Below the pieces are notes generated by a model, which was given only the letters and a program-made list of their open reading frames with translations, had not been told where the DNA came from and ran no database searches. Of a stretch of 64,000 nt of DNA, positions 54,401-64,000 are shown one piece after another. How positions within the stretch are numbered: position 1 is the stretch's first letter; each line of letters opens with the position of its first letter. The position numbers and the translations under genes were made by a program. Origin of the DNA: Lactifluus volemus (taxonomy: Eukaryota > Basidiomycota > Agaricomycetes > Russulales > Russulaceae); the NCBI GenBank assembly GCA_022376515.1, contig WTXI01000022.1, forward strand, positions 248,001 through 312,000, written 5' to 3'.

Positions 54401-55844
54401 ATGTCCCCTCGGACCGCACGTCCATTACTCCTCGCCACTGTAGCATTAGCCGTCATTGGCCTCTTTTACTGGGCACCCTCCCCCGGTCCTGACCTCTATG
54501 GCTGGCGTGGGTCCCGCATGCCAGGCTACACGCTTGCGGAGCGTGTGCGCGCAGAAGACGAACGCTACTTGAATACGCTCACTCAACGACAGGCGCTGAT
54601 CAAAAAGTACGGTCCAAAGAAAGAGGATGTTCACTCGTGAGTCTTTTTTTCCCTGTGTCACAGTAATCGTCGCCCCTTGAGACAAAGGGGCGGAAGGGAG
54701 ACGGGAGAACCATTTTCGTAATTAGCGTGACTTTGTGATGTTTTTTTTTTTTTACTGGGCGCTTGGGGTCAAGGGGACAATTCACTGATTGAAATTCGGT
54801 TGTCTAGGTATCCGACTGATGGCGGAAGTTACACCCTCTGTACGATCCCCCCTTTCTTATCTTTTCCCCATGTTGACCTTGTTACGTCTACGTAGGGGAC
54901 TTTTTCATCCCGGCCTTCCAGTGTCCGCACCATGTCGAGCGCATTGGCGTGCTCGGCGATGGCGGCAAGTGGGTCTGCGGTGCGGAGCGCATCGCAAAAC
55001 AAGCTAAATGCGTCGTCTATTCATTTGGTCCGTCCCCTTTTCTCTCCCTTCCATAAAAGTGAAAATGGTTGATTGGCATCCCTTATACAGGGATCAATGG
55101 CGAGTCCTCATTCGAGGCTGCCCTCCTGGAGCGTGCCTCTGGATGCGAGGTGTGGGGTTATGACTTTAGTGTGAACAGCGTGCGTTCTCCTGTCTTAACC
55201 TAATGTCAACACGCGTTGACTGAGGTCGGTCTACAGTTCGGGCCTGAGATCGAGGGGTCTGCTGCACTCCGGCACCGCTCACATTTCAGCCCGTTCGCAT
55301 TGAGTGGCCACAACGCCCATGGATCTGAGGACAACCCAAAACATTATACGCTCGAGGCTCTCATGAAGCTTAATGGTGTGGCCTTTTATTTTCCAATGTG
55401 TTCTCTTTTTTTTCTTATTGGTATCCTCAGGCCACACGTTTGTTGACGTACTCAAGATCGACATTGAAGGTTCCGAGTTTAATACGCTGACGACATTCCT
55501 GAAGGGACCCTGGCCGACAACTGCATTCGGAGATGTGATCCTGCCAATTGGACAGATGCAATTGGAACTGCACGCATGGGACGACTATGCCAACTTTGGC
55601 TTTTTCCATGACTGGTGGGTCTCCCTCGAGACTGCAGGTCTTCGGCCATTCTGGACGGAACCGAATTTGGTCTACGTGAACTACGTTACTGGAGGGAAAC
55701 CGCACCTGGCCGAGGTAGGTAGTTGATCAAAGTGGATAGGACAGTGATTGACCCGGTTGCCAGTATTCGTTCATCAATATCCGTGGGAACCACACTCTCG
55801 TTTATGATCCTCCGGAGGGGTTTGAGGGGATGCATGGTGCTTGA
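54401..55844 (+). CDS. METTL24-like (Methyltransf_22) membrane-anchored protein, paralogue 1
   Basis: Seven exons: 54401-54636, 54808-54839, 54896-55027, 55091-55179, 55237-55375, 55431-55714, 55764-55844; intron phases 2,1,1,0,1,0; 330 aa. The start is the ATG in GCCATG. Residues 7-24 are a signal-anchor (LLLATVALAVIGLFYW). Then DFFIPAFQCPHHVERIG, the conserved GDGGKWVC motif, SSFEAALLERASGCEVWGYD and DVLKIDIEGSEF, which resembles the AdoMet-methyltransferase core of METTL24/FkbM-like proteins. Likely acts in the secretory pathway; the substrate is unknown. Exon 6 has 15 bp more than in the paralogues. Confidence 0.82.
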
Positions 55845-56126
55845 TTGGCGGAGATAAAAACAGAGTTGAAGCCATGGCGTGGCTTATCGATGATCTAATA
55901 CCCCCCATACCCTGGACATGGACAAAAGTTTTTGTAACTGGTTAACGTAGAAAAGAGTGCTATAATTGGACCTTTGTTGACTTGAAAAATCGAGCTGATG
56001 TCATCATTTCTTTCGCTTTGCTATGTCGGACACTCGGACACAGTTCCGGCGCTAGTCCTTCAATGGTTTATATGAAACTCACTAAAAGGGCCTGTCACCC
56101 CTTTCTCTCTCCATCATCTCTTCTTC

Positions 56127-57448
56127 ATGCCGCCTCGTCTGACCGTCATAACGTTTGTTGTTTTCCTCCTCTTTCTTTTCAGCATCCTCCGTCCATTTGC
56201 ACCCACCCTATCCGTTCATTCGTCTTATTACCGCGACGTGTTTGGACGTAGTCGACCCCTTAGTGACTGGCTTCGAGATGAAGATGCACGATATACCGTA
56301 GCCGTTGAAGACCGACAAAATCTCATCAGGAAGTACGGTCCAACAGAAGTTACTGTCGACTCGTGAGCAACAACCCCACTGCCCGCGTTACGCAATTGTA
56401 CTGATCCGCAAAAAAAAAAAAACACAGATATCCGACAAATGGCCACTTGTATACCTTGTGTACGTCCCTCTTGTTCTGATTGTCTCGACGTGCTATGATC
56501 CTTACGATCACATCGTTCTCGGCACAACTTTAGGGGACTTTTTCATTCCGGCATTTCAGTGCCCTCATCGCGTCGAGCGCCTCGGTTCCCTCGGTGATGG
56601 CGGCAAGTGGATGTGCGGAGTGGATCGGGTGGCAAGGCAGGAAAAATGCATCGTCTATTCTTTTGGTCCGTTCTTTCTCTCTTTTTGTTTGTTTCCGACT
56701 CTCACTCTACCCCCCAGGGATCAACAATGACTCCTCATTCGAATCTTCATTGTTGAGACGCGCACCCGCTTGCGAGATATGGGGATACGACTATAGCGTG
56801 AAGAGCGTGCGCCTTTTTTTTTTTGCGCCGTATCAAGGATTCTCACGTTTATAAGCAAGTGGGGCCCTGAGATTAATAACAACACCGAGCTCAGAAAACG
56901 AACACACTTTGAGTCTTGGGCCCTTGGACCGTCTGACCGTCACGGGGAGAACGACAACCCAAAGTTCTGGTCGCTCGATTCACTCATGGAGCTCAACGGT
57001 GTGTTCCCGCTCTTCACCCCTCGGATTATCTTATTCGGATCTCACCCGCAAATCATCATTAGGTCATACATTCATCGATGTGCTCAAGGTTGACATTGAG
57101 GGTGGCGAGTTTGACGCGCTCACGGCATTCATTGACGCTCACGCCGACCAGGGTCAACTGCCCATCGGTCAGCTCCAGCTCGAGATTCATGCGCGGGACG
57201 GTCGCGAGCGGTTTGACTACTTTAACCATTGGTGGATGTCGCTCGAGGCAGCTGGCCTGCGGCCGTTCTGGACGGAGCCCAACCTGGTATACGTCAACAT
57301 CGTGCGCGGCGCACTACCCGAATTATCAGAGGTGAGGTCTCGATCCGACTTTTTGATGATCGTAATAATGAACGTTTGTCTCCTGTTTTAGTATTCATTC
57401 ATCAACATACGGGGGGACCATGCGCTCGTCAGCGAACGCTTCAATTAA
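56127..57448 (+). CDS. METTL24-like (Methyltransf_22) membrane-anchored protein, paralogue 2
   Basis: Exons 56127-56362, 56428-56459, 56534-56665, 56718-56806, 56860-56998, 57063-57331, 57392-57448; 317 aa, same intron positions and phases as paralogue 1. Signal-anchor at residues 5-22 (LTVITFVVFLLFLFSI). Motifs: GDGGKWMC (V to M), SSFESSLLRRAPACEIWGYD, WGPEINNNTELRKRTHFE, DVLKVDIEGGEFDALTAF, LPIGQLQLEIHA, WMSLEAAGLRPFWTEPNLV. The donor after exon 3 is GTCCGT, as in paralogue 1. TATA-like TTTATATGA at about 56067. Confidence 0.85.
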
Positions 57449-58125
57449 ATAACGGATTTTGTTTCGCGCCTGATTTTTGGCACACACTCTCTTTTAGGTT
57501 TTTTGGTGGGATCGTCGGATTTCAAGGACCTCAGCTGCATCTTTACTGTACCCGGCCAGACCTCTACTTTAGTCTCAAATACTGTAGACTAGGCTGAAAA
57601 AAGCTCATCATGATCGATTGCTTGATATACCCACACATCACTATCACTATCATCTCGCAGTGTATATTGTTTCTCGTCGGTGGACGCAAAAATGTGCTGG
57701 CCACATACTGTACTTTCGTTGGCTGGTGGGCGGGGAAGGTTGTCAAAATCTCATTTGAAATAGTACATAAGAGCGGTCTTCGTTGCCTTGGAAGCTTTCA
57801 CCACCTGGAGGACACTTGACCAAATAGGCTTTATGAGTTTGGTCAATGAGCCATCCTGACGGCTCGGACCTTCCAAAACAAGGAAAGCTATGCCTTTTGG
57901 ACCCGCGCGGGTACAGTACCGGGCCGTACGGCGGCAGATCGCAAAACGCACTCCATGCGCGCGCTGATTACCGCTGTCACAACATGCAACAGAGCGCAAC
58001 ATTCTAGGCTTCTCGTTCCTAACACTTTGCGCCTGTCACACTTTTCAGAAAAAATAAAATAAATAAATAATGGGTTTGGAAGGGCGCGCGTTTGTTCCCC
58101 AACATTCTCATCACTTACCGACGAC
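57449..58125. other. Intergenic, weak minus-strand frame
   Basis: It holds the 3' flank of paralogue 2. A minus-strand frame ends at 57751 and reads AICRRTARYCTRAGPKGIAF...LTKLIKPIWSSVLQVVKASK. It looks protein-like but is short, with no recognisable family, and is not called. Confidence 0.3.
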
Positions 58126-59503
58126 ATGTCGCTCCGTCGTCCGACTTTTGTCGCCGTCGCGGCTCTACTCACTCTCACCATTATCCTTCTCCTCCGTCCG
58201 TCGTTTGCACCCAACAACTGGAATTTACCCTCATTGTCATCATCATCCTCTTCTTCTTCTTCTTCTTCTTCTATTGGAACCCCTAGTTTTTGCGGCGTTT
58301 ATGAGTGCGGTCAGACGCTTCACTCGTGGATCGAGGAAGAAGAGAGGCGGTATGCAGAAGCTTTGGAAGGTCGAGAGGAACTCATCAAGGCTTGGGGACC
58401 GACGGAGGATAAAGTCGAATCGTGAGTTTGCACCTCTTTTTTTTTCGTTTTCCCACACCGATAATGTCGCTCTTCACATAGGTTTCCGACACGCGCTTTA
58501 CCATACACTTTATGTGCGTTTCTCTTTTTTTTGAGAGAGAGAGATCCTTACGTTTCTCATGTGTCTACAAGGGGACTTTTACGTCCCGGCTTTTCAATGT
58601 CCTCATCGCGTAGAACGGATCGGTCAGCGAGGCGATGGCGGCAAGTGGGTATGTGGAATTGACCGCGTGGCTAGGCAAGATAAATGCGTCATCTACTCTT
58701 TCGGTCTGGTCCCCCTATCTATCCTTTCACGCTTACAGTATGCTAATTCGTTTTGCCCTACAGGCGTCAATGATGACTCGTCGTACGAGTCTACGTTATT
58801 AAAACGCGCGCCCGGTTGCGAGATTTGGGGATACGACTATAGCGTGCACGGCGTGCGTGTGGTCTTTTCCCGTTTATAATATGTATTCTTACGCCCCGGT
58901 GGATGTTTGTAGTGGGGTCGTCAAATTAACGATGACCCCGACCTCAGCAAGCGAGCTCACTTTCAGCCGTGGGCGCTGGGTGGAAGCGATAACCATACGG
59001 ACCAAGACTTTTACAAATATTGGAAGCTCGATTCACTCATGAAGCACAACGGTGCGGGTTAAATTTTTCTTTTTGATGCCAAAGTCGGGAATTTTTGAGA
59101 CCCTGTTGTCGTTATCAAGGTCACACATTCATCGATATACTCAAAATTGACGTTGAGGGCGCAGAGTTTGATGCACTCACGGCGTTCTTCGAAGCTTTTG
59201 CTGACGAGGACGTACTGCCGATCGGTCAGTTGCAGCTCGAGATTCACGCAAGCGCGAACCGCGCCGACTTTGAGTACTTTAATCGTTGGTGGGCGGCACT
59301 CGAGGCGGCGGGCTTGCGACCATTCTATAATGACCCAAACTTGGTGTCGGTCAACCTCTCTCGCGGTTCACGACCAGAGGTAATAGAGGTGCGTTCTTTT
59401 GAACCAAAATGTTGATGAGAGGTCGCCTAAGACTTTTTTGCAGTACTCGTTTATGAACATACGAGGTAATCACGCGATTGTCAGTGATCGTTATAATAAG
59501 TAA
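58126..59503 (+). CDS. METTL24-like (Methyltransf_22) membrane-anchored protein, paralogue 3
   Basis: Exons 58126-58421, 58482-58513, 58572-58703, 58764-58852, 58913-59051, 59120-59388, 59444-59503; 338 aa. Signal-anchor at residues 6-23 (TFVAVAALLTLTIILLL). Exon 1 is 60 bp longer than in the others because of a poly-Ser run coded by a TCN repeat (58234-58272) and an added GTPSFCGVYEC. Motifs: GDGGKWVC, SSYESTLLKRAPGCEIWGYD, HFQPWALGGSDNHTDQ, DILKIDVEGAEFDALTAF. Same intron phases as the others. Confidence 0.85.
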
Positions 59504-59712
59504 TTGGATGGACATGATTCTTCGATAGGCCGTAGATCTAGAGTGAGGTTAAAAAATAGATCGACCGGGAAATGCCGAAAGAGAAAGATGATGGTTGGAA
59601 TGCAACGTCTCGTTGTAATGTAATAATTTTAATTTATTTCTTTACAGTAACGGTGACGGAATGTGATGGGAACCAACTTTGGTCCTTTCACTTTATCATC
59701 ATCATCATCATC

Positions 59713-61022
59713 ATGCCACGTCCTACTTTTATCGCTCTAGCAGCCCTCCTCACCGTGGGCTTCATTCTCCTTCTTCCTTCTTTTATATCCACACTACCTG
59801 TTCACACCTCGTATTACTGCCACTTCTTTAACTGTGGTCCTTCCCTCAGCGCTTGGCTTGAGAGCGAAGATGCGCGCTATTCTATAGCTCTCCAAAGACG
59901 ACAAGAGCTCATCAAGACATGGGGCCCATCAGAGGATAGCGTCGAGTCGTGAGTCGTTTTCATTAGAATACCGACAACTCAATTACCGACAACAAACAGG
60001 TACCCGCAGGACACTTCTAAATTGTATACTTTATGTGCGGACCCTTTTTTTAAAAAAAAACAAAGAAAAATAATCATACGACACTTTTGTTTTAGGGGAT
60101 TTTTACATCCCCGCCTTTCAGTGTCCCCATCACGTAGAACGTGTCGGTACACGTGGTGATGGCGGCAAGTGGGTCTGCGGCGTAGAGCGCGTAGCCAAGC
60201 AAGAGAAATGCGTCATTTACTCTTTCGGTCAGTCCTGCCCTCCCCCTTTTTTTTAATTACTTTTTTAAAAATTCGTTCTTTCTCTGAATATAGGCATCAA
60301 TGGCGAGTCGTCGTTTGAAGCTGACCTGTTGACGCGCGCCCCCGGCTGCGAGGTCTGGGGTTATGACTTTAGCGTGACCAGAGTGCGTTGCGCCGTCTGA
60401 TTCCGGAAACCTTCCGATTCTTCTTACGCCCGTGGTTTATACAGTGGGGCCCCGAGATAAGTAACAACGTTGAGCTAAACACGCGGGCTCACTTTCAGCC
60501 CTGGGGGATCAGTGGGACTGATAACCATACGGAGAGGGATCACCCCAAGTTTTGGACGATCGACTCACTCATGAAGCACAACGGTGTGTGGGATCACCAA
60601 TGAAAGTGGGCAAGAAGGCATTGATTTGACCCCTTAGGTCACACCTTTATTGACGTTCTCAAGTGTGACATTGAGGGAAGCGAGTTTGACACGCTCACTG
60701 CATTCGTCGCTGCAAATGCCGACAAGGACGCGCTGCCCATCGGTCAGATTCAGCTCGAGATTCACACCTACGGCGATCGTGGGCAATTTGCCTATTTCAA
60801 CCATTGGTGGACGGCGCTCGAGGCGGCCGGCCTACGACCGTTTTGGACGGAGCCAAACTTGGTGGCCCTCAACCTCTATCGCGGTATACGGCCTGATGTA
60901 GTAGAGGTGGGTATCAAAACTGCCTTTGGAGATGTGTTTGGCCAACTCCTTTCCTTTTTATACAGTACTCGTTTATGAACATTCGCGGCAACCATGCGCT
61001 CGTCAATGAGGCGTTTAATTAG
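59713..61022 (+). CDS. METTL24-like (Methyltransf_22) membrane-anchored protein, paralogue 4
   Basis: Exons 59713-59948, 60000-60034, 60096-60227, 60294-60382, 60445-60583, 60638-60906, 60966-61022; 318 aa. The signal-anchor (FIALAALLTVGFILLL) is followed by a two-Cys luminal segment (YYCHFFNC), also seen in paralogue 3 (FCGVYEC). Motifs: GDGGKWVC, SSFEADLLTRAPGCEVWGYD, HFQPWGISGTDNHTER. The DxEG core reads DVLKCDIEGSEF: Ile is replaced by Cys relative to paralogue 1. Exon 2 has one extra codon. Same intron phases as the other three. Confidence 0.85.
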
Positions 61023-61579
61023 GGCGGGAGATCGACGCCCGTCGGTCTTTATCTGACATTTTTAGTAAACGTCACTCAGCTGATGAGAGTAGAGCCGGGA
61101 GCCCCGTTACCGGTTTACGACTAGTTTAACGCACGTGAACATTGACTCTGCTTTGTCCCGCGCTTGTTATGATGTTGTGGACTAGATTGTCTAAGAACAG
61201 ACCAGCTGTGGAATTAAATAATTGTAGTAAATCATGTTTTGTGTTGCAGGCCACATTTCTAATGGATCGGACCTGTGGACGGACGGACAGACAAAGATCG
61301 ACAAAGGTTGCTTTGATCGCCGTCTCCCGATTCTCTTAGCCCACCTCCACATTGTCCTCCCCCTCGGGACATTATAAAACCTACCCGTTGGAAGGACACG
61401 ACCATTTTCTGTACCACAATTGTATTTCTCTCCCCCTCATCTTTCAAAACCCACAATCCCACGCGTATCAAGTCACCACCCCTCGCCACAACCGACCAAA
61501 ACCCAAACCCTTTCAAAGCTTCAAGTCTTCAAAAACCACCACCTTTCAGGAACGATTTCCTCTCGCAACACGCAACAAC
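61023..61579 (+). promoter_or_regulatory. Intergenic region and promoter of the FHA kinase gene
   Basis: A canonical TATAAAA at 61373-61379 lies about 200 bp before the ATG and is followed by a CT-rich leader. GGACGGACGGACAG is a short microsatellite at about 61275. No gene seen between the tandem array and the kinase. Confidence 0.55.
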
Positions 61580-64000
61580 ATGGACTTGGAGCCACCGATC
61601 ACTGGGATGATGCCGTACGAGTACGCCGGTGAGACTCAAGGCGCGACGCAGCAAGCTTCCCAATACGCCTCTTTTTACAACGGAATGGAAACACCCTTCT
61701 TTGGTTGTTTACAACCTTGTCATTCCGCTCTACGTCGTATCGATTTTCAAAAGACGCACGCGCAGAATACGATCGGACGCGGTCCGAATAATGATTTTGT
61801 CTTGTCGGGTATGAGAGTCAGTGAGTACCCACCCCACCAACAAAACCTTTTTTTGGAGGACGTTTTTGACGCGTGTTTTTTTAATAATAAAAAAGGTTAT
61901 CAACATTGTCGGATTATTTGGGATGGGAGAGAAGATCGACAGTCACAAGTGGTCGTGCATGACAGTTCGTCCAACGGAACTTGGGTACGTCACGTCCGTC
62001 CCCATAAAGATACGCACATACTTATGTTACATACATACATACATAGATCAACGGCGCGCGCGTTCCAAAAGGTCAATCACGTATCCTGCGCGACGGTAAC
62101 GAAATCGCGTTTGGATCTCCGGTTCCGCAACAAAATTCGGTCGAAGATTATCGTTACATTTATCGACATTTGGCCTCTCACGAGTTGACGGGCATACACG
62201 CTCATTATGATATGGCTCACGAACTCGGACGTGGAACGTTCGCTACGGTTATGAAAGCCATGTCGAGAGAGACGGGAGAATGGTTCGCGGTCAAGATCAT
62301 ACATGGTAATAAGGTCCGCCCTACGACCAGCCCCACCTCCGCCGCCGCTGCCGCCGCCGCCGCCAATGGCGATGGCAACGATGTCGTGGTTCGGGGAGGT
62401 AGTAATAATAACAATCATCATCAGCTCCAGTCGTTTGGAAGGGAGATTAGCATTTTAGAAACGCTCGATCATCCGAATATTTGTCGACTTCGCGAGACGT
62501 TTGAGCCCGAAGGTAGAGAAAATGATTTTTGTGAGTTGGGGTCTCCGTGTGTATGTGTGTGTATTGATTGAGAATGGCGATTCGTTTTTTTTTTTGTAGA
62601 TCTCGTGTTGGAATTGGTTGAAGGTGGCGATCTGTTGGATTATATCCTCGCGAACGATGGGTTGGACGAGCCGACCTCTCAACATATCACTCGTCAGATG
62701 TGCGACGCACTTTCGGTACGTATTCCATCCATCCTCCATTTTCTGCCGCTGATCTGGTCTGATCGCGCGTACGCAGTACATCCATGCTAAAGGGATTACT
62801 CATCGCGACCTCAAACCGGAAGTACGTATCTCCAGAGAATTCGGCGTAATTAAAAAAAGCTGATGATGATGATGGAACAGAACGTCCTTTTAACACGAGA
62901 CGATCCACCGAACGTCAAGGTGGCCGACTTTGGTCTCGCCAAAGTGGTCGATAGTCTCACAATGCTCAGGGTGCGTCGCCTATCCACGTCGCATTGATAT
63001 ATAAAAAATGTATTGATGTGTTGCCGCTAGACCATGTGTGGTACCCCAAGCTACCTCGCACCCGAAGTCGTCAATCAGGGTAAACCAAACAGGGGATATG
63101 ACCAGCTCGTCGACAGCTGGTCCGTCGGCGTCATCGTCTTCTCCATGTTCGTCTTTTTTTTTTAGTTTCAGTTTTGATCCAAGGCTGACGTCCTTGACAG
63201 GTTGACGAATACAGGCCCATTTATCGAAGACGAGAATGAACCCGATTTCCGTCGCCGCATCGCTTTGCGTTACATCGATTGGAGAGCTCTCCGCCTCAAG
63301 GGTGTCAGCGCTTCTGGTACGACCGTTTCTTCATTCATTCTTGACCTTACAGTTGACCAAATTTGTTGCAGCTCAACATTTTATCCGCCGCTTGCTCGAC
63401 GCAAACCCAGCAACGCGGATGACGCTAACCGACGCCCTCCGTCATCCATGGTTGGATCACTCCGCGCTTCCACTCGCATCCACCTCGACCACTGACAATG
63501 CGACGACATCAGAAAACACGGCGGCATCGCAAGACGGCGTCGATCGCAATTTTAGTGAACTCTCCGAACTCTCCGAACTCGAAATGGACGACGACGACGA
63601 AGACGGCTTGGCAGCTCAGGCGGGAGGCGACGTCTCGATGCTTTCCGCGATACCATCCGTGGACGATAATATGCCCGGCGTAGACTTGCTCAATATCACT
63701 TCTCCTGCCCGTCTACGTACACGTCCACGCGCTCCACTCGAACGTCGATCTCAAGTCATCGCTCGCGAACTCGCCGCTGAAGACCAGACCGGGCCGGATT
63801 CTCCGACCACCACCACTACCAACGAGAAACAAAGTGGTGGAAAACGCGCCCGCACTGGAAGCACTGGTTTGGGGTCCCCAGACGACGTCGCGATGGCGGA
63901 AGGTGCTGGCGGTGGTGCTGGTGGTGCTGGTGGTGGTGGCGAATCGGATGGTGAGGAGGAGGTACATGATGGACGCCGCCGACGGCACGTGGCTAAGCGT
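61580..64000 (+). CDS. cds1: FHA-domain checkpoint kinase (Cds1/Rad53/Chk2-like), 3' end outside window
   Basis: Exons 61580-61820, 61896-61984, 62047-62530, 62600-62715, 62777-62821, 62881-62970, 63031-63146, 63201-63316, 63372-64000 keep one frame; at least 642 aa, open at the edge. FHA domain at about residues 60-130 ([29 protein letters not shown]). Kinase from about 165: [42 protein letters not shown] low-complexity insert (poly-Ala, NNNNHH) of about 35 residues lies between the beta-3 Lys and helix-C Glu (FGREISILE). The C-terminal tail is acidic, with basic RRRRH. FHA plus CAMK-type kinase is the Chk2/Cds1 layout, acting in the DNA-damage checkpoint. The intron 7 donor GTTCGT is unusual. 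Confidence 0.88.

Noticed and set aside
1..64000. CRISPR arrays, rRNA and tRNA genes, bacterial operons
   Set aside because: No regularly spaced short repeats, no rRNA segments and no cloverleaf with A/B boxes were seen; gene structure is eukaryotic.

Overview
The window looks like a gene-poor, repeat-rich segment of a filamentous basidiomycete genome, probably Agaricomycetes. Evidence: short GT-AG introns of about 50-75 bp with CTAAC/CTAAT-like branch sites, chromodomain Ty3/Gypsy elements, an RNase-H-carrying LINE, and a spliced FHA-domain checkpoint kinase gene. No species is named because nothing in the sequence fixes it.

Layout. (1) 1-2.5 kb: a terminal-inverted-repeat (TIR) element, 'A', split by a solo LTR that is itself split by a second solo LTR. 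(2) 2.7-18.06 kb and 47.06-51.1 kb: an array of diverged duplicons, most carrying a tiny secreted-peptide gene with a nearly constant signal peptide, often a dibasic SHYRRQ segment and a hypervariable mature part. Five copies lie on the minus strand (2.7, 8.6, 11.2, 13.2, 16.3 kb). Two longer copies lie on the plus strand (48.3, 50.7 kb). Two broken copies (47.4, 49.7 kb) have the signal peptide replaced by a LINE reverse-transcriptase fragment. Between them are gene relics (SNM1/PSO2-like and VPS8-like) and small TIR elements. (3) 18.06-47.06 kb: about 29 kb of nested transposons inside one duplicon: TIR element 'B'; Gypsy-I (TSD GGGAA); a LINE on the minus strand; Gypsy-II inside the LINE (TSD AGGGC); and a hAT element carrying an intron-containing host gene fragment inside Gypsy-II (TSD GTCAAGGG). 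The paralogous unit at 48.9-49.5 kb preserves the empty sites, so the insertions can be ordered. (4) 51.1-54.4 kb: decayed genes, including a relic of the C-terminus of the kinase found at the window end. (5) 54.4-61.0 kb: four tandem seven-exon paralogues of a membrane-anchored METTL24-like (Methyltransf_22) putative methyltransferase. (6) 61.58 kb to the end: a Cds1/Rad53/Chk2-like FHA kinase that runs off the window.

Points most worth attention: both Gypsy families have a primer-binding site complementary to the predicted 5' end of their own transcript (Tf1-type self-priming) and an extra Cys/His-rich ORF downstream of pol; LTR differences and several stop codons are CpG-to-TpG changes; elements A and B define a TIR family with G-rich cores and no clear autonomous member; and the secreted-peptide family looks like a fast-evolving, kexin-processed peptide system.
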